Below, piece by piece: positions 1 through 8,613 of a stretch of DNA of 64,000 nucleotides (position 1 is the first letter of the stretch; the number at the start of each line of letters is the position of its first letter). The stretch is from contig NZ_CAMZOK010000001.1 in NCBI RefSeq assembly GCF_947331465.1, forward strand, positions 930,001-994,000, read 5' to 3'. Under the pieces are notes generated by a model. The model was not told where the DNA came from. It searched no databases and worked only from the letters and a program-made list of their open reading frames with translations. The stretch comes from Shimia sp. Alg240-R146 (GTDB lineage: Bacteria; Pseudomonadota; Alphaproteobacteria; Rhodobacterales; Rhodobacteraceae). Both the position numbers and the translations under genes were made by a program.

Positions 1-1024
1 CCTTTACCACGGGGATCATGCCCATCGGGCGCCACATCAGGATCGCGACCATCAGGCCAATGTTAGAAATCAAGGCGACCTTGGGTTCAAGGAATGCCAC
101 ATAATTCTGCATCAGCCCGACAAGCAGCGCGCCGATGAAGCAGCCTTCGACCGAGCCAAGCCCGCCAATGATCACCACGATGAAGACAAGGATCATGGTC
201 TGGTTGCCCATGTGGGCGGTGATGACTTCTTGATAGAGACCCCAGAGAACGCCACCCAAACCCGCCAGTGCAGATCCGGCGATGAACACGCCGACAAACA
301 CCAGCCGAAGACGATAGCCCAGCGCTTCGACCATCTCGCCGTTTTCAACACCTGCACGCACGATCAACCCGATCTTGGTGCCGCGCAGCACAAAGCGCAT
401 GCCGGTAAAAACCACGATGCCAACTGCAACGGCCACAAGGCGGTATTTTTCGAGCGCGGCACCGGCGAAAGTGATTGCGCCTTTCAGCGCTTCGGGGCGG
501 GTAATGTAGATTTCCTCGGGTCCCCACAGCACAATGATGAGCTGCTCTACCACGATCAACCCACCCATGGTGACAAGGATTTGTTTGAGGTGGTGGCCAT
601 ACACAGGCTTGACGATGACCTTTTCAAAGGCCCATCCCATCAGGCCCGTGGCGGCCATAGCACCTACGATGGCAACCATGAGCGCCGTGAGGTTCAGCAT
701 CAGCGAGCTGGCGCCGGTCATATGTTCGAGCATCAGCAGAAAGCTTACGCCGACAAATGCGCCAACGGACACAAACGCGCCGTGGCCGAAGTTGATGACG
801 TCCATCAGGCCAAACACGAGGGTCAAGCCGGAAGCCATGATGAAAATCATCATGCCCATCGCGAGGCCAGACACCGTCAACGTTAGCCAGCTGGATGTCG
901 CGGGAATGGCAATAAAGCCAAGCAGCATCAAGCCAACAACAAGTAAGATTGGCGCATGTGGGGCGAGGCGCTCGCCAAAGGACATGCGCGCCATTGTGGG
1001 GGTGTGATCCGGTGCGGCACTCAT
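1..1024 (-). CDS. Liv-type (branched-chain amino acid family) ABC transporter permease, partial
   Basis: Inner-membrane permease of a HAAT-family importer. About 341 residues are visible on the minus strand and the frame stays open to the window edge, so the C-terminus is missing. The product has a row of hydrophobic segments and the LivH/LivM-type stretch GLTLVFGLMDVINFGHG near residues 55-71, followed by an ALGYRLRL cytoplasmic loop that should contact the ATPase. The ATG at 1024 follows GAGGAG at a good distance. It lies 61 bases downstream of the ATPase gene at 1086, in the same operon as two ATPases and a binding protein. A second permease is expected beyond the left edge. The family is clear; the substrate is not. 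Confidence 0.9.
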   Translation of the reverse strand, partial: MSAAPDHTPTMARMSFGERLAPHAPILLVVGLMLLGFIAIPATSSWLTLTVSGLAMGMMIFIMASGLTLVFGLMDVINFGHGAFVSVGAFVGVSFLLMLEHMTGASSLMLNLTALMVAIVGAMAATGLMGWAFEKVIVKPVYGHHLKQILVTMGGLIVVEQLIIVLWGPEEIYITRPEALKGAITFAGAALEKYRLVAVAVGIVVFTGMRFVLRGTKIGLIVRAGVENGEMVEALGYRLRLVFVGVFIAGSALAGLGGVLWGLYQEVITAHMGNQTMILVFIVVIIGGLGSVEGCFIGALLVGLMQNYVAFLEPKVALISNIGLMVAILMWRPMGMIPVVK

Positions 1025-1085
1025 GGGTGGCTCCTCGGCTTATTTGTTCCAAAACTACCTAAGTCGGTCGGTGTCAGCGGGCGCA

Positions 1086-1808
1086 TCATTCGCTCTCCAC
1101 GCTCAGGCCCATCAGCTGTTCTTGCAGGGCGGCGTCGGTCGCCAGTTCAGACATTTGTCCGGACCAGATCATGCGGCCGTCGTCCATCACGTTGGCTGTG
1201 TCGCCCAGCGCTTTGGCCACGGCAAAATTCTGCTCCACCAAAAGGATCGATGCGCCTTGGGTTTTGAGTTCTTTCACGGCCCGCGCCATTGTGGTGATGA
1301 TGGCCGGCGCCAGACCTTTGGTTGGCTCGTCAATTAGGTAGAGCTGACGCTCCTCGATCATGGCGCGTGCGATGGACAGCATCTGCTTTTGCCCGCCCGA
1401 AAGCGTGCCGGCATCTTTTTTCCAAAACGTCTCGAGTGCTGGAAAGACAGTGAAAAGCCATTGCAGGCGGGCCTGATCAATCGGGCCGCCGACAGCCGCG
1501 AGGATCATGTTTTCCTCAACTGTCAGATCGGCAAAGATGCCCATGTCTTCGGGCACAAAGCCGATGCCCAGCCGCGCGATGGCCGGGGTTGGCAGTTTGG
1601 TGATGTCTTGCCCGTCAAACAGGATCGCGCCTTTGTGGGCGCGCCAATGGCCGATAATGGAGCGTAGGGTTGTTGTTTTGCCAACACCATTGCGGCCCAG
1701 AAGCATGGTGACTTGGCCACGCGGAACCTCAAGGTTGACGCCTTGCAGGATGTGGTATTGCGCGATGTTGGTATAGACGCCGTCGAGTTTCAGGATGGGA
1801 TCAGACAT
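1086..1808 (-). CDS. Liv-type ABC transporter ATP-binding protein (LivF-like)
   Basis: ATPase subunit of the Liv-type importer, 240 residues from the ATG at 1808. Walker A GRNGVGKTTT lies at 38-47, the ABC signature LSGGQ at 136-140 and Walker B with LYLIDEP at 157-163. A longer reading from 1859 would add 17 residues inside the upstream gene. I prefer 1808, because it overlaps the stop of the upstream ATPase by eight bases, which is typical of translational coupling, and because MSDPILKLDGV is a normal LivF-type start. It pairs with the LivG-like ATPase at 1801-2577. Confidence 0.93.
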   Translation of the reverse strand: MSDPILKLDGVYTNIAQYHILQGVNLEVPRGQVTMLLGRNGVGKTTTLRSIIGHWRAHKGAILFDGQDITKLPTPAIARLGIGFVPEDMGIFADLTVEENMILAAVGGPIDQARLQWLFTVFPALETFWKKDAGTLSGGQKQMLSIARAMIEERQLYLIDEPTKGLAPAIITTMARAVKELKTQGASILLVEQNFAVAKALGDTANVMDDGRMIWSGQMSELATDAALQEQLMGLSVESE

Positions 1809-2577
1809 TGGCCAGCGCTCCTTCGAGGTCGCGGCCCATATAGGCCTCTTGCACCACATCCGATGCCATCACTTCGGCGGGTGCGCCGTCTGCGGCCAGT
1901 GCACCGTTGTGCAGCACGATGATGCGGTCAGCTAGCGTGCGGATCACGTCCATCTTGTGCTCCACCAAAAGGATCGAGCGATCTTTGCGGTGTTTCAGAT
2001 CGGCAATCAGATCAAGCACCACGGGTGCTTCGTCCACCGACATGCCAGCGGTGGGTTCGTCAAACATATAGACCAGCGGATCGAGCGCGATCAGGAGCGC
2101 GACTTCGAGTTTGCGCTGATCGCCGTGCGACAATTCCGAGACGATCTGAAGCGCTTGGTCTCGCAAGCGGACCCGCTCTACGATTTCCATCGCGGGGGTC
2201 GTCAGGTCGTCGTGTGTGGAAGCCATCGAGAACATATTGAAGCCGCGGCCAGCCTTGGATTGGATCACAAGGCGCACGTTTTCCAGCACGTTCAGATTTG
2301 GAAACAGGTTGGTCAGCTGAAAGGCACGGCCAATCCCTAGGTGGGTGCGCTGTGCGACGGACATACGCGAGATGTCATGGCCGTTGAGCATGACGCGGCC
2401 TTCGCTGGCGGGGATCTGGCCGGAAATCAGGTTGAAATAAGTGGTCTTGCCTGCGCCGTTGGGGCCAACGATCGCGGTCAATTCACCGGCGTTGAAGCTG
2501 CAGGATATGTGATCGACCGCCACGTGGCCGCCAAAGCGCACGGTCAGGTCGGTGGTCTCAAGGATGTTGTGTGACAT
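1801..2577 (-). CDS. Liv-type ABC transporter ATP-binding protein (LivG-like)
   Basis: Second ATPase of the importer, 258 residues. Walker A GPNGAGKTT is at 38-46. The signature loop is LSHGDQ rather than LSGGQ, a common variant in the LivG branch. Walker B ends in MFDEPTAGMS, and the H-loop is LLVEHKMDVI. It is translated just before the LivF-like ATPase, whose start codon overlaps its stop. The binding-protein gene lies 84 bases upstream. The order binding protein, LivG, LivF, permease suggests one transcript starting upstream of 3834. Confidence 0.94.
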   Translation of the reverse strand: MSHNILETTDLTVRFGGHVAVDHISCSFNAGELTAIVGPNGAGKTTYFNLISGQIPASEGRVMLNGHDISRMSVAQRTHLGIGRAFQLTNLFPNLNVLENVRLVIQSKAGRGFNMFSMASTHDDLTTPAMEIVERVRLRDQALQIVSELSHGDQRKLEVALLIALDPLVYMFDEPTAGMSVDEAPVVLDLIADLKHRKDRSILLVEHKMDVIRTLADRIIVLHNGALAADGAPAEVMASDVVQEAYMGRDLEGALANV

Positions 2578-2661
2578 GGGTCATCTCTCCGGAGACTGCT
2601 CCGGTGGGAAAGGAAAGCCCGGCGACAGCAGGTGCCGCCGGGCTGGAATTTTTAGAGGGTA

Positions 2662-3834
2662 TTAGTTGCGGACCGGGATCGGAAGATCGTCGATGCCAAG
2701 CTCGCGCACCAGTTCAGGGATCGCCCATTCCACATCGTCATCCACACGGATTTTGAAGTGATACATCGGCTGCATCGCCTGATGGTCCTCGGCGCGGAAT
2801 TTCATGGTGCCTTTGGGTGTTTCCCACTCCATGCCTTCCATGGCCGAGATCAGATCCTCGGTGTCGGTGCCGCCGGCCTTTTTGATGGCCTCGACAACCG
2901 CGATACCTGCGGACATGCCACCTGCGGTGAAGAAATCAGGGGGTGTGCCGAAACGATCCTGGTGGGTGGCAACAAGCCAGTCGTTCACGTCATTTTTTGG
3001 AATGTCGTAGTAGTAGTACGTCGCGCCTTCGAGACCGGGGAAGTCCTTGTAGGCCTTCAAGGCAGCGAGGATGTTGCCGCCTGTGGCAATCTCAACACCA
3101 AAGCGGGATGGGTCCATCGCCTGAATTTTGCTCATCGGGTTGCCGCCGCCGGCCCAGATGATGAAGAGCTTCTTGTCGCCTTCGAGGTCTTTCATGGCCG
3201 TAAAGATGCGCTCTGCGGCGGCCGTGAAGTCGGTGGTGTCTGTGGGCGCATATTCTTCGTGCGCAATCGCTTGGCCCTGACCTTCAAGAGCCTCGCGGAA
3301 GGCGGCGATGCCGTCGCGGCCAAAGGCGTAATCTTGCGCCAGTGTCGCGATGTGCACGTTTTCACCGGCCAGCGCGATGGCGTTGGCGACGGCGTCTTGC
3401 GAGCTGTTGCGCGAGGTGCGGAAGATGTAGCGGTTGTAGTTGGCGCCGGTGATGCTGTCGGCCACGGCGGGCTCAACGATCAAAAGCTTTTCGTATTCTT
3501 CAGCAACCGGCAACATCGCCAGCGCCACGCCGGAGCTGACAGGGCCGACTGCGAGGTCAACTTCGTCATCGCCATAGGCTTCTTCCAGAAGCGCTTTGCC
3601 GATGTCGGGCTTGAGCTGTGAGTCTTTTTCAATCACGACGATTTTCTCGCCATTGATTTCCATGGTGCCGCCGGTGGCATACTCCAGCCCCAGCATCAGC
3701 CCGTCGTGGGACTGTTTGGCGTAGGCCTCAAACGGGCCGGTTTTTCCATAAACATGCGCGATCTTGATATCGGCGAAAGCTGTGGTGGTGGTCAGTGCCA
3801 ATGCCGACACTGCGCCCGTGATGAGCCATTTCAT
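2662..3834 (-). CDS. ABC transporter substrate-binding protein, Leu/Ile/Val-binding family (Peripla_BP_6)
   Basis: Periplasmic ligand-binding component, 390 residues. A Sec signal peptide spans 1-21 and ends TTTTAFA, so the mature protein starts DIKIAHVYGKTGPFE. The two-lobed periplasmic-binding fold is supported by VDLAVGPVSSGVALAMLPVAEE and the central GENVHIATLAQDYAFGRDG stretch. It is the first gene of the importer operon, and its promoter must lie in the 272-base gap shared with the divergent HpaR-type MarR gene at 4107. Members of this family bind amino acids, amides or aromatic acids. The neighbouring homogentisate operon favours an aromatic ligand, which is inference only. Confidence 0.92.
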   Translation of the reverse strand: MKWLITGAVSALALTTTTAFADIKIAHVYGKTGPFEAYAKQSHDGLMLGLEYATGGTMEINGEKIVVIEKDSQLKPDIGKALLEEAYGDDEVDLAVGPVSSGVALAMLPVAEEYEKLLIVEPAVADSITGANYNRYIFRTSRNSSQDAVANAIALAGENVHIATLAQDYAFGRDGIAAFREALEGQGQAIAHEEYAPTDTTDFTAAAERIFTAMKDLEGDKKLFIIWAGGGNPMSKIQAMDPSRFGVEIATGGNILAALKAYKDFPGLEGATYYYYDIPKNDVNDWLVATHQDRFGTPPDFFTAGGMSAGIAVVEAIKKAGGTDTEDLISAMEGMEWETPKGTMKFRAEDHQAMQPMYHFKIRVDDDVEWAIPELVRELGIDDLPIPVRN

Positions 3835-4106
3835 AATGCGTTGTCCTCCCTGAACTCACGCCCGACCTGGAGGCCGGGGCGATTGTGGACATGGTAGGAG
3901 GCAGGGGCAAATATGGTCAATTCGGGGAAACTACGTAGGTAATTTTGCGCAGGTTTCGGCCGCTGGAGCCGCGTGCCATCGGTGTCGGTCGATTGATATC
4001 CGGCCGAGGCACTATGGGAGGTTTTTGGGTCGCGGGATTTGGCGCAAAGCCTGACGTGACAAGACGCACAATTGCGTTTTGCAGCTTGGACGTGCATGTA
4101 GGGCGC

Positions 4107-4553
4107 ATGTCGAGACACAGCGAAATTCCAGCCACCTCACAATCCCTGTCGATTGCCCTTTTGCGCGCGCGCGAAAAGGTGATGGGGCCGGTGCGTAAGA
4201 TGCTGGCAGACGTGGGAGTGACCGAGCAGCAATGGCGCGTGTTGCGTGTGTTGGTAGAAGACGGTCCACTTGATCCAACCACGATTGCCGAACGTGCGGT
4301 GCTGTTGCTGCCAAGTTTGACACGCATCCTGCAAAAGCTTGAGGACAAAGAGCTTGTCACGCGGGGACGGGATCAGTTTGACGGCCGGCGGCATGTCATC
4401 ACATTGACCGAGGCCGGTGAGGCCATCATTGCGGCAAATATTCCAGAAGCCTTGCGGCTGGCCGAGGTGCAGCGCGACCGGTTGGGGGCTGAGAAATACG
4501 ACCAGCTGTTGGCATTGTTGAACGATCTGAACGCGGACGGCGGAGAAAGCTGA
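4107..4553 (+). CDS. MarR-family transcriptional regulator, HpaR type
   Basis: Winged-helix repressor of 148 residues from the ATG at 4107 (MSRHSEIP). An upstream reading to 3945 would run through the divergent promoter region and adds nothing conserved. The HpaR-like run ALLRAREKVMGPVRKML is followed by LTEQQW-type VTEQQWRVLRVL and the recognition-helix region LLPSLTRILQKLEDK. HpaR proteins repress aromatic-acid (homoprotocatechuate) degradation genes. Here the gene diverges from a Liv-type importer and converges on maiA of the homogentisate operon. Control of either unit by an aromatic ligand is likely but not shown. Confidence 0.88.
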   Translation: MSRHSEIPATSQSLSIALLRAREKVMGPVRKMLADVGVTEQQWRVLRVLVEDGPLDPTTIAERAVLLLPSLTRILQKLEDKELVTRGRDQFDGRRHVITLTEAGEAIIAANIPEALRLAEVQRDRLGAEKYDQLLALLNDLNADGGES

Positions 4554-4556
4554 CGC

Positions 4557-5195
4557 TCAGTCCGGCTTGACCCTGTCCGGATGCGCCGACGCAAACGCAG
4601 GGAGCGCGGCACAGGCGGACTCGACCGCGACCATTTTCGGACAGTCTGAGAAATCCACACCCCAACGACGGGCGTTGTAAAGCTGTGGCATCAGGCAGAT
4701 GTCCGCAAGGCCAGGCGTGTCGCCACAACAGAACGGCGCCTGATCAAAAGACGCCAGCATCGTTTCAAAGGCATCAAGGCCAGGAGCAATAAAATGCGCC
4801 ATCCATTTTGCCATGGCGTCACCGTCATCCGGCGCAAGCTGTGCCGCATGTTTGGCCACTCGCAAATTGCAGACCGGGTGCAAATCGACAGCAATGGCAT
4901 GAGCCAGCGCCCGTGACTGAGCCGCTGCGGCAGGGTCTTGAGGCAACAGGCCAAGGCCGCGCGTGTCGTTGAGGTAGTCCAAAATCGCCAGCGACTGGGT
5001 CAGACGGATGCCGTCGATGTCGAGCACCGGCACGAGCCCTTGCGGATTGCGGGCAAGGTGCTCGGCGCCGCGATGATCTCCGGCCACCAGATCGACGGGC
5101 ACGCTGTCATAGGCAATGCCTGCGAGATTAAGGGCAATGCGGACGCGGTAGCTGGCAGAAGACCGCCAGTAGTCAAACAACAGAGGCGCGGTCAT
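4557..5195 (-). CDS. maiA: Maleylacetoacetate isomerase (zeta-class glutathione S-transferase)
   Basis: Converts maleylacetoacetate to fumarylacetoacetate with glutathione in tyrosine/homogentisate breakdown. The protein has 212 residues. The N-terminal thioredoxin-like domain carries SSASYRVRIAL at 12-22, the zeta-class signature SSCxxRVRIAL in which the Cys is Ala here; the two serines remain. The QSLAILDYL stretch belongs to the glutathione site, and the C-terminal helical domain contains PGLADICLMPQ. Its ATG overlaps the stop of the DUF2783 gene (ATGA). It is the last gene of the hmgA-fahA operon and ends four bases from the convergent MarR gene. Confidence 0.92.
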   Translation of the reverse strand: MTAPLLFDYWRSSASYRVRIALNLAGIAYDSVPVDLVAGDHRGAEHLARNPQGLVPVLDIDGIRLTQSLAILDYLNDTRGLGLLPQDPAAAAQSRALAHAIAVDLHPVCNLRVAKHAAQLAPDDGDAMAKWMAHFIAPGLDAFETMLASFDQAPFCCGDTPGLADICLMPQLYNARRWGVDFSDCPKMVAVESACAALPAFASAHPDRVKPD

Positions 5196-5392
5196 TTGGA
5201 TTTGGCGCCGGCTGCGTCGAGAGCTTCGGCCAGAACGGCGCGATCCCCGATGTGATTGGACAGGATCAGCACTAGCCGCGCGTTCAACGCGTCAGAACCA
5301 GCGCGGTCGAGACCGTCGTGTGCCGCTAGCAAATCCGCGTAGAAATCGTCGGCAGCTTCGATGTTCGGGGTCAGGATCAGGGTGTCGGGCAT
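5192..5392 (-). CDS. DUF2783 small protein beside FAD monooxygenase
   Basis: A 66-residue acidic helical protein (MPDTLILTPNIEAADDFYADLL...) that I recognise as DUF2783-like. There is no signal peptide, cysteine pair or membrane segment. It starts three bases after the stop of the FAD monooxygenase and overlaps the maiA start by ATGA, so the three are almost certainly co-translated. The position suggests a partner of the flavoprotein. The two-component 3-hydroxyphenylacetate 6-hydroxylase MhaA/MhaB of Pseudomonas likewise pairs a flavoprotein with a small coupling protein, but that parallel is inference, not sequence homology I can verify. Confidence 0.8.
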   Translation of the reverse strand: MPDTLILTPNIEAADDFYADLLAAHDGLDRAGSDALNARLVLILSNHIGDRAVLAEALDAAGAKSK

Positions 5393-5395
5393 GAC

Positions 5396-7006
5396 TTATT
5401 CCTTGCCTGTGGCACGGCGTAGCGCTGTGCGGAATTGGGTTTCATCAAAGGTTTCGCGGCGGGCCGCGACATGTTGATCCGGACGGATCAGGTACACACC
5501 AGACGGTGCATCCCCGAGATAGCGGCGTTGCAGGGCCAATGTTGGATCATCCCGCACCGACAGTGCGAGGCGCGTGACCTCGACACCTTCCTCGACAAAA
5601 CGATCGGACGCGTCGGCATCAATGGTCATCAGGACGAAGCGGTCACCCAAGTGGTCCAGCAAAAACCCGTCCGGCAGCGGCGCGTCGGGGCAGGCACTGC
5701 CGGGACGGGATATTGCAGGTCCGGCAAGAGCGTCGGCGGAATTGAGCGGCGAGCCGTCATAGGTGCATGGTACAGAGAGACGCCCCGAGTTCACCAGAGG
5801 TCGGGCAAATTCGTAATTCTCTGACAGATCCAGCACGGCGTCGCGCAAAACGCGGCTCATGTCCGATTTCGGCGTGATGAAGTCCGTCGAACGGGTGGAA
5901 TTGGTGATGTTTTCGTCTGCACCATGGATGCGCTCGACATTGTAGCTGTCCAGCAAACCTTCGGGCGCTTTGCCGTCGATCACCAGCTTGAGCTTCCAGA
6001 CCAGATTGTCGGTGTCCTGCATGCCGGAATTGGCGCCCCGTGCGCCGAACGGCGAGACCTGATGCGCGGAGTCCCCAGCAAAGAGTGTGCGGCCATGACG
6101 GAACTGCTCCATCCGACGGCACTGGAAGGTGTAGATTGAGACCCATTCGAGGTCGAATTTTACGTCGTCACCGAGCATCGCCTTGAGACGGGGAATGACG
6201 TTTTCAGGCTTCTTCTCTTCTTCTTTGTCGATGTCCCAGCCCAGTTGCAGGTCAATGCGCCAAACATTGTCGGGCTGTTTGTGCAAAAGCGCGGACTGGC
6301 CGCGATTGAAGGGCGGGTCGAACCAGAACCACCGCTCGGTGGGGAAATCGGCATCCATCACCACGTCCGCGATCAGGAAGTTGTCCTCAAACACCCGACC
6401 GACAAAATCCAGCCCCAACATGCGGCGGGTGGGGGAGTTGGCGCCGTCACAGGCAATCAGCCAGTCGGCCTCAAGCGTATAGCTGCCTTCGGGGGTTTCC
6501 ACTTCAAGCGTGACGTGATCGTCGTGTTGGCCAATCGCCTCGACCTTGCTTTGGCCGCGGATTTCAATGGGTGCGCCCTGATCCTGTAAGTCGCGCACGC
6601 GGTCGACGAGGAATTTTTCGAAATGGTATTGCTGTAGGTTGATGAAGGCCGGGCGACGGTGACCGTCCTCGGCCAGAAGATCAAAGTCGTAGACCTGACG
6701 GTCGTCAAAAAAGACCTTTCCCACGTCCCATTCTATACCTTTTTCGACAAAGGGATCGGCGCTGCCGATGCGGTCTAGGATTTCCAGCTGTCGTTTGGCA
6801 AAACAGATCGCGCGGGAGCCAAAGGAGACCTTGTCGTTGTCATCCAGCACCAGCACCTGGACGCCCTGATTGGCGAGGTCGATGGCCGCAGACAATCCGA
6901 TCGGGCCGGCGCCAATCACGATCACCTTGTGACGCGCTGGCGTGGCCGCGTCTTGATCGGCGTGCCGCGTATACGGGTAAAGCGGCGTTTCAAAGATCTT
7001 GCTCAT
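5396..7006 (-). CDS. FAD-dependent aromatic monooxygenase (PheA/TfdB/MhpA family)
   Basis: Flavoprotein hydroxylase of 536 residues. The Rossmann GAGPIG lies at 32-37, the DG motif ACDGANS at 185-191 and the GD motif AGDSAHQVSPFGARG at 310-324, all diagnostic of class A flavin monooxygenases. I use the ATG at 7006, preceded by GGGGGAGGAAACCC, not the upstream one at 7051. The gene lies inside the homogentisate operon with hmgA, fahA and maiA, followed at once by DUF2783. A substrate that yields homogentisate, such as 3- or 4-hydroxyphenylacetate, would fit the context. Annotation as 3-(3-hydroxyphenyl)propionate hydroxylase would rest on family similarity only. Confidence 0.9.
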   Translation of the reverse strand: MSKIFETPLYPYTRHADQDAATPARHKVIVIGAGPIGLSAAIDLANQGVQVLVLDDNDKVSFGSRAICFAKRQLEILDRIGSADPFVEKGIEWDVGKVFFDDRQVYDFDLLAEDGHRRPAFINLQQYHFEKFLVDRVRDLQDQGAPIEIRGQSKVEAIGQHDDHVTLEVETPEGSYTLEADWLIACDGANSPTRRMLGLDFVGRVFEDNFLIADVVMDADFPTERWFWFDPPFNRGQSALLHKQPDNVWRIDLQLGWDIDKEEEKKPENVIPRLKAMLGDDVKFDLEWVSIYTFQCRRMEQFRHGRTLFAGDSAHQVSPFGARGANSGMQDTDNLVWKLKLVIDGKAPEGLLDSYNVERIHGADENITNSTRSTDFITPKSDMSRVLRDAVLDLSENYEFARPLVNSGRLSVPCTYDGSPLNSADALAGPAISRPGSACPDAPLPDGFLLDHLGDRFVLMTIDADASDRFVEEGVEVTRLALSVRDDPTLALQRRYLGDAPSGVYLIRPDQHVAARRETFDETQFRTALRRATGKE

Positions 7007-7105
7007 GGGTTTCCTCCCCCAATGGATCAGGTGCGCGCATCGTTTGGTCACGCAGTGTTCCAGACCGGGCGGTATCCCGCCACGATCTGGATCAAAGACG
7101 GGTCT

Positions 7106-8056
7106 TTAGCCCTGCAAGGCTTCCCACATTTCAATGTCGCGCTGGGCGGTCCAGATGCGAGGGGTGTCGATGCCTCGCGCCTCGTCATAGGCGCGGGCAA
7201 CGTTGAAGGGCAGGCAGTGCTCATAGATGGCGTAGTCGCCAAATTTCGGGTCACATTCCGCGCGCACGGCGTCCCATGCTTCTTTCAAAGTGCCGTTGCG
7301 GGCGGCAACACGCGCCGCCGGACGATAAGTGCTTTCGACAAAATCGCGGGTGTTTTCGATGGCGGCGTTGACCATCTGTTTTCCGATCAAAGCATCGCCG
7401 CGACCGGGTGCGATGGCGTCCACATCAAACGACGCAATGTTGTCGAGTGTGTCGCCCCAATCGGAGAAATGCCCGTCGCCGCAATAGCAGGCAGAATGGT
7501 ATTCAACGATGTCGCCGGTGAACATGACGTTCTGATCCGGCACGTGGATCACGATGTCGCCGGCAGTGTGGGCGCGACCCAGATGCATCAGGTCGATGCG
7601 GCGGTTGCCGAGGTAGACAGTCATGTCCTCGGAAAACGAAGTGGTCGGATAGGTCAGGCCGGGAATGCTTTCGTGGCCTTCAAACAGGCGTGGGAAGCGT
7701 TGGAATTCACTGTCCCAGTCTTCCTGGCCACGCTCCACCACCATCGCGCGGGCGGCGTCGCCCATGATGATCTGATCTGCGCCATAAGCGGACGCACCCA
7801 GCACGCGCACAGCGTGATAGTGGGTCAGCACAACATGGGAGATCGGCTTGTCCGTCACTGTGCGCACGCATTCGATGACTTTGTTGGCAAGGCGCGGTGT
7901 GGCCTGTGCCTCAACGATCATCACGCTGTCGTCGCCGATGATCACACCGGAGTTGGGGTCGCCCTCGGCGGTGAAGGCATAAAGCCCGTCGCCAACTTCG
8001 GTGAAGGAGATGTTTTTTTCCGTCATGTCGCCTTGCGACGCAAATGCCTTGGCCAT
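7106..8056 (-). CDS. MBL-fold metallohydrolase with degenerate metal motif
   Basis: Metallo-beta-lactamase fold protein of 316 residues (ATG at 8056; an internal ATG ten codons later is possible). The usual HxHxDH motif reads HYHAVR at 79-84: both first histidines stay, but the Asp and last His are replaced by Val and Arg. GRAHTAGD at 160-167 and MFTGDIVEYHS at 178-188 supply the other expected ligands. One metal site may therefore be lost or altered. The gene starts six bases after the RibD-like reductase and precedes the FAD monooxygenase, so it belongs to the aromatic operon. Its reaction is unknown. Confidence 0.87.
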   Translation of the reverse strand: MAKAFASQGDMTEKNISFTEVGDGLYAFTAEGDPNSGVIIGDDSVMIVEAQATPRLANKVIECVRTVTDKPISHVVLTHYHAVRVLGASAYGADQIIMGDAARAMVVERGQEDWDSEFQRFPRLFEGHESIPGLTYPTTSFSEDMTVYLGNRRIDLMHLGRAHTAGDIVIHVPDQNVMFTGDIVEYHSACYCGDGHFSDWGDTLDNIASFDVDAIAPGRGDALIGKQMVNAAIENTRDFVESTYRPAARVAARNGTLKEAWDAVRAECDPKFGDYAIYEHCLPFNVARAYDEARGIDTPRIWTAQRDIEMWEALQG

Positions 8057-8061
8057 GTGGG

Positions 8062-8598
8062 TCAATCCTTGAAGATGTAGTCGAGTTTCATGATGCCGCC
8101 GGGCATCGGATGCGATGCGGTCAGCGACAGATTGTGTTGAGCGCCAGGGGCAAAGCACGGCAGGCCGCGCCCCAGAAGCGTTGGCATGAGGAAGATCGAG
8201 ATGCGGTCAAACATGCCCGCATCCATTGCGGCGCGTTGGGTCTGTCCGCCGCCCATGATCCAGATGCGGTGATGATCCGCAGTTTCGATCGCAGCCTTGA
8301 GGTCTTCGACCGGTCCGGCAGCGGCGATGTGATCGCCTTTGAAGTCGTGTCGATGCGTCAACACATAGGCGGGGCGGGCTTCATAAGGCCAGCCCCATCC
8401 AAGCACTTGGATGTAGGTCGCGTGACCCACCATGAGTGCGTCAATTTCGGTGATGAAATCACCGTAGCCGCCATCGCCACCATCAGACGCAATCGCCTCG
8501 TTGAACGGGTTCAGCCATTCTACACCGCCGTCCGGAGTTGCGATGAACCCATCAAGGCTCATCGCGATATATCCGACATATTCGGGGCGGTGTGTCAT
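8062..8598 (-). CDS. Dihydrofolate reductase family protein (RibD C-terminal-like)
   Basis: A 178-residue reductase-fold protein. The start region YVGYIAMSLDGFIATPDGGVEWL is typical of the RibD_C/DHFR-like family, and HRIWIMGGGQTQ supplies the second conserved nucleotide-binding segment. Such proteins bind NADPH, but their substrates are often unknown. It lies 15 bases downstream of fahA and six bases upstream of the MBL-fold gene, within the homogentisate operon. No membrane segment or signal peptide is seen. A direct role in homogentisate breakdown is not required by the known pathway, so it may act on a side substrate. Confidence 0.88.
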   Translation of the reverse strand: MTHRPEYVGYIAMSLDGFIATPDGGVEWLNPFNEAIASDGGDGGYGDFITEIDALMVGHATYIQVLGWGWPYEARPAYVLTHRHDFKGDHIAAAGPVEDLKAAIETADHHRIWIMGGGQTQRAAMDAGMFDRISIFLMPTLLGRGLPCFAPGAQHNLSLTASHPMPGGIMKLDYIFKD

Positions 8599-8613
8599 GG
8601 CGGGCTCCGGTGC

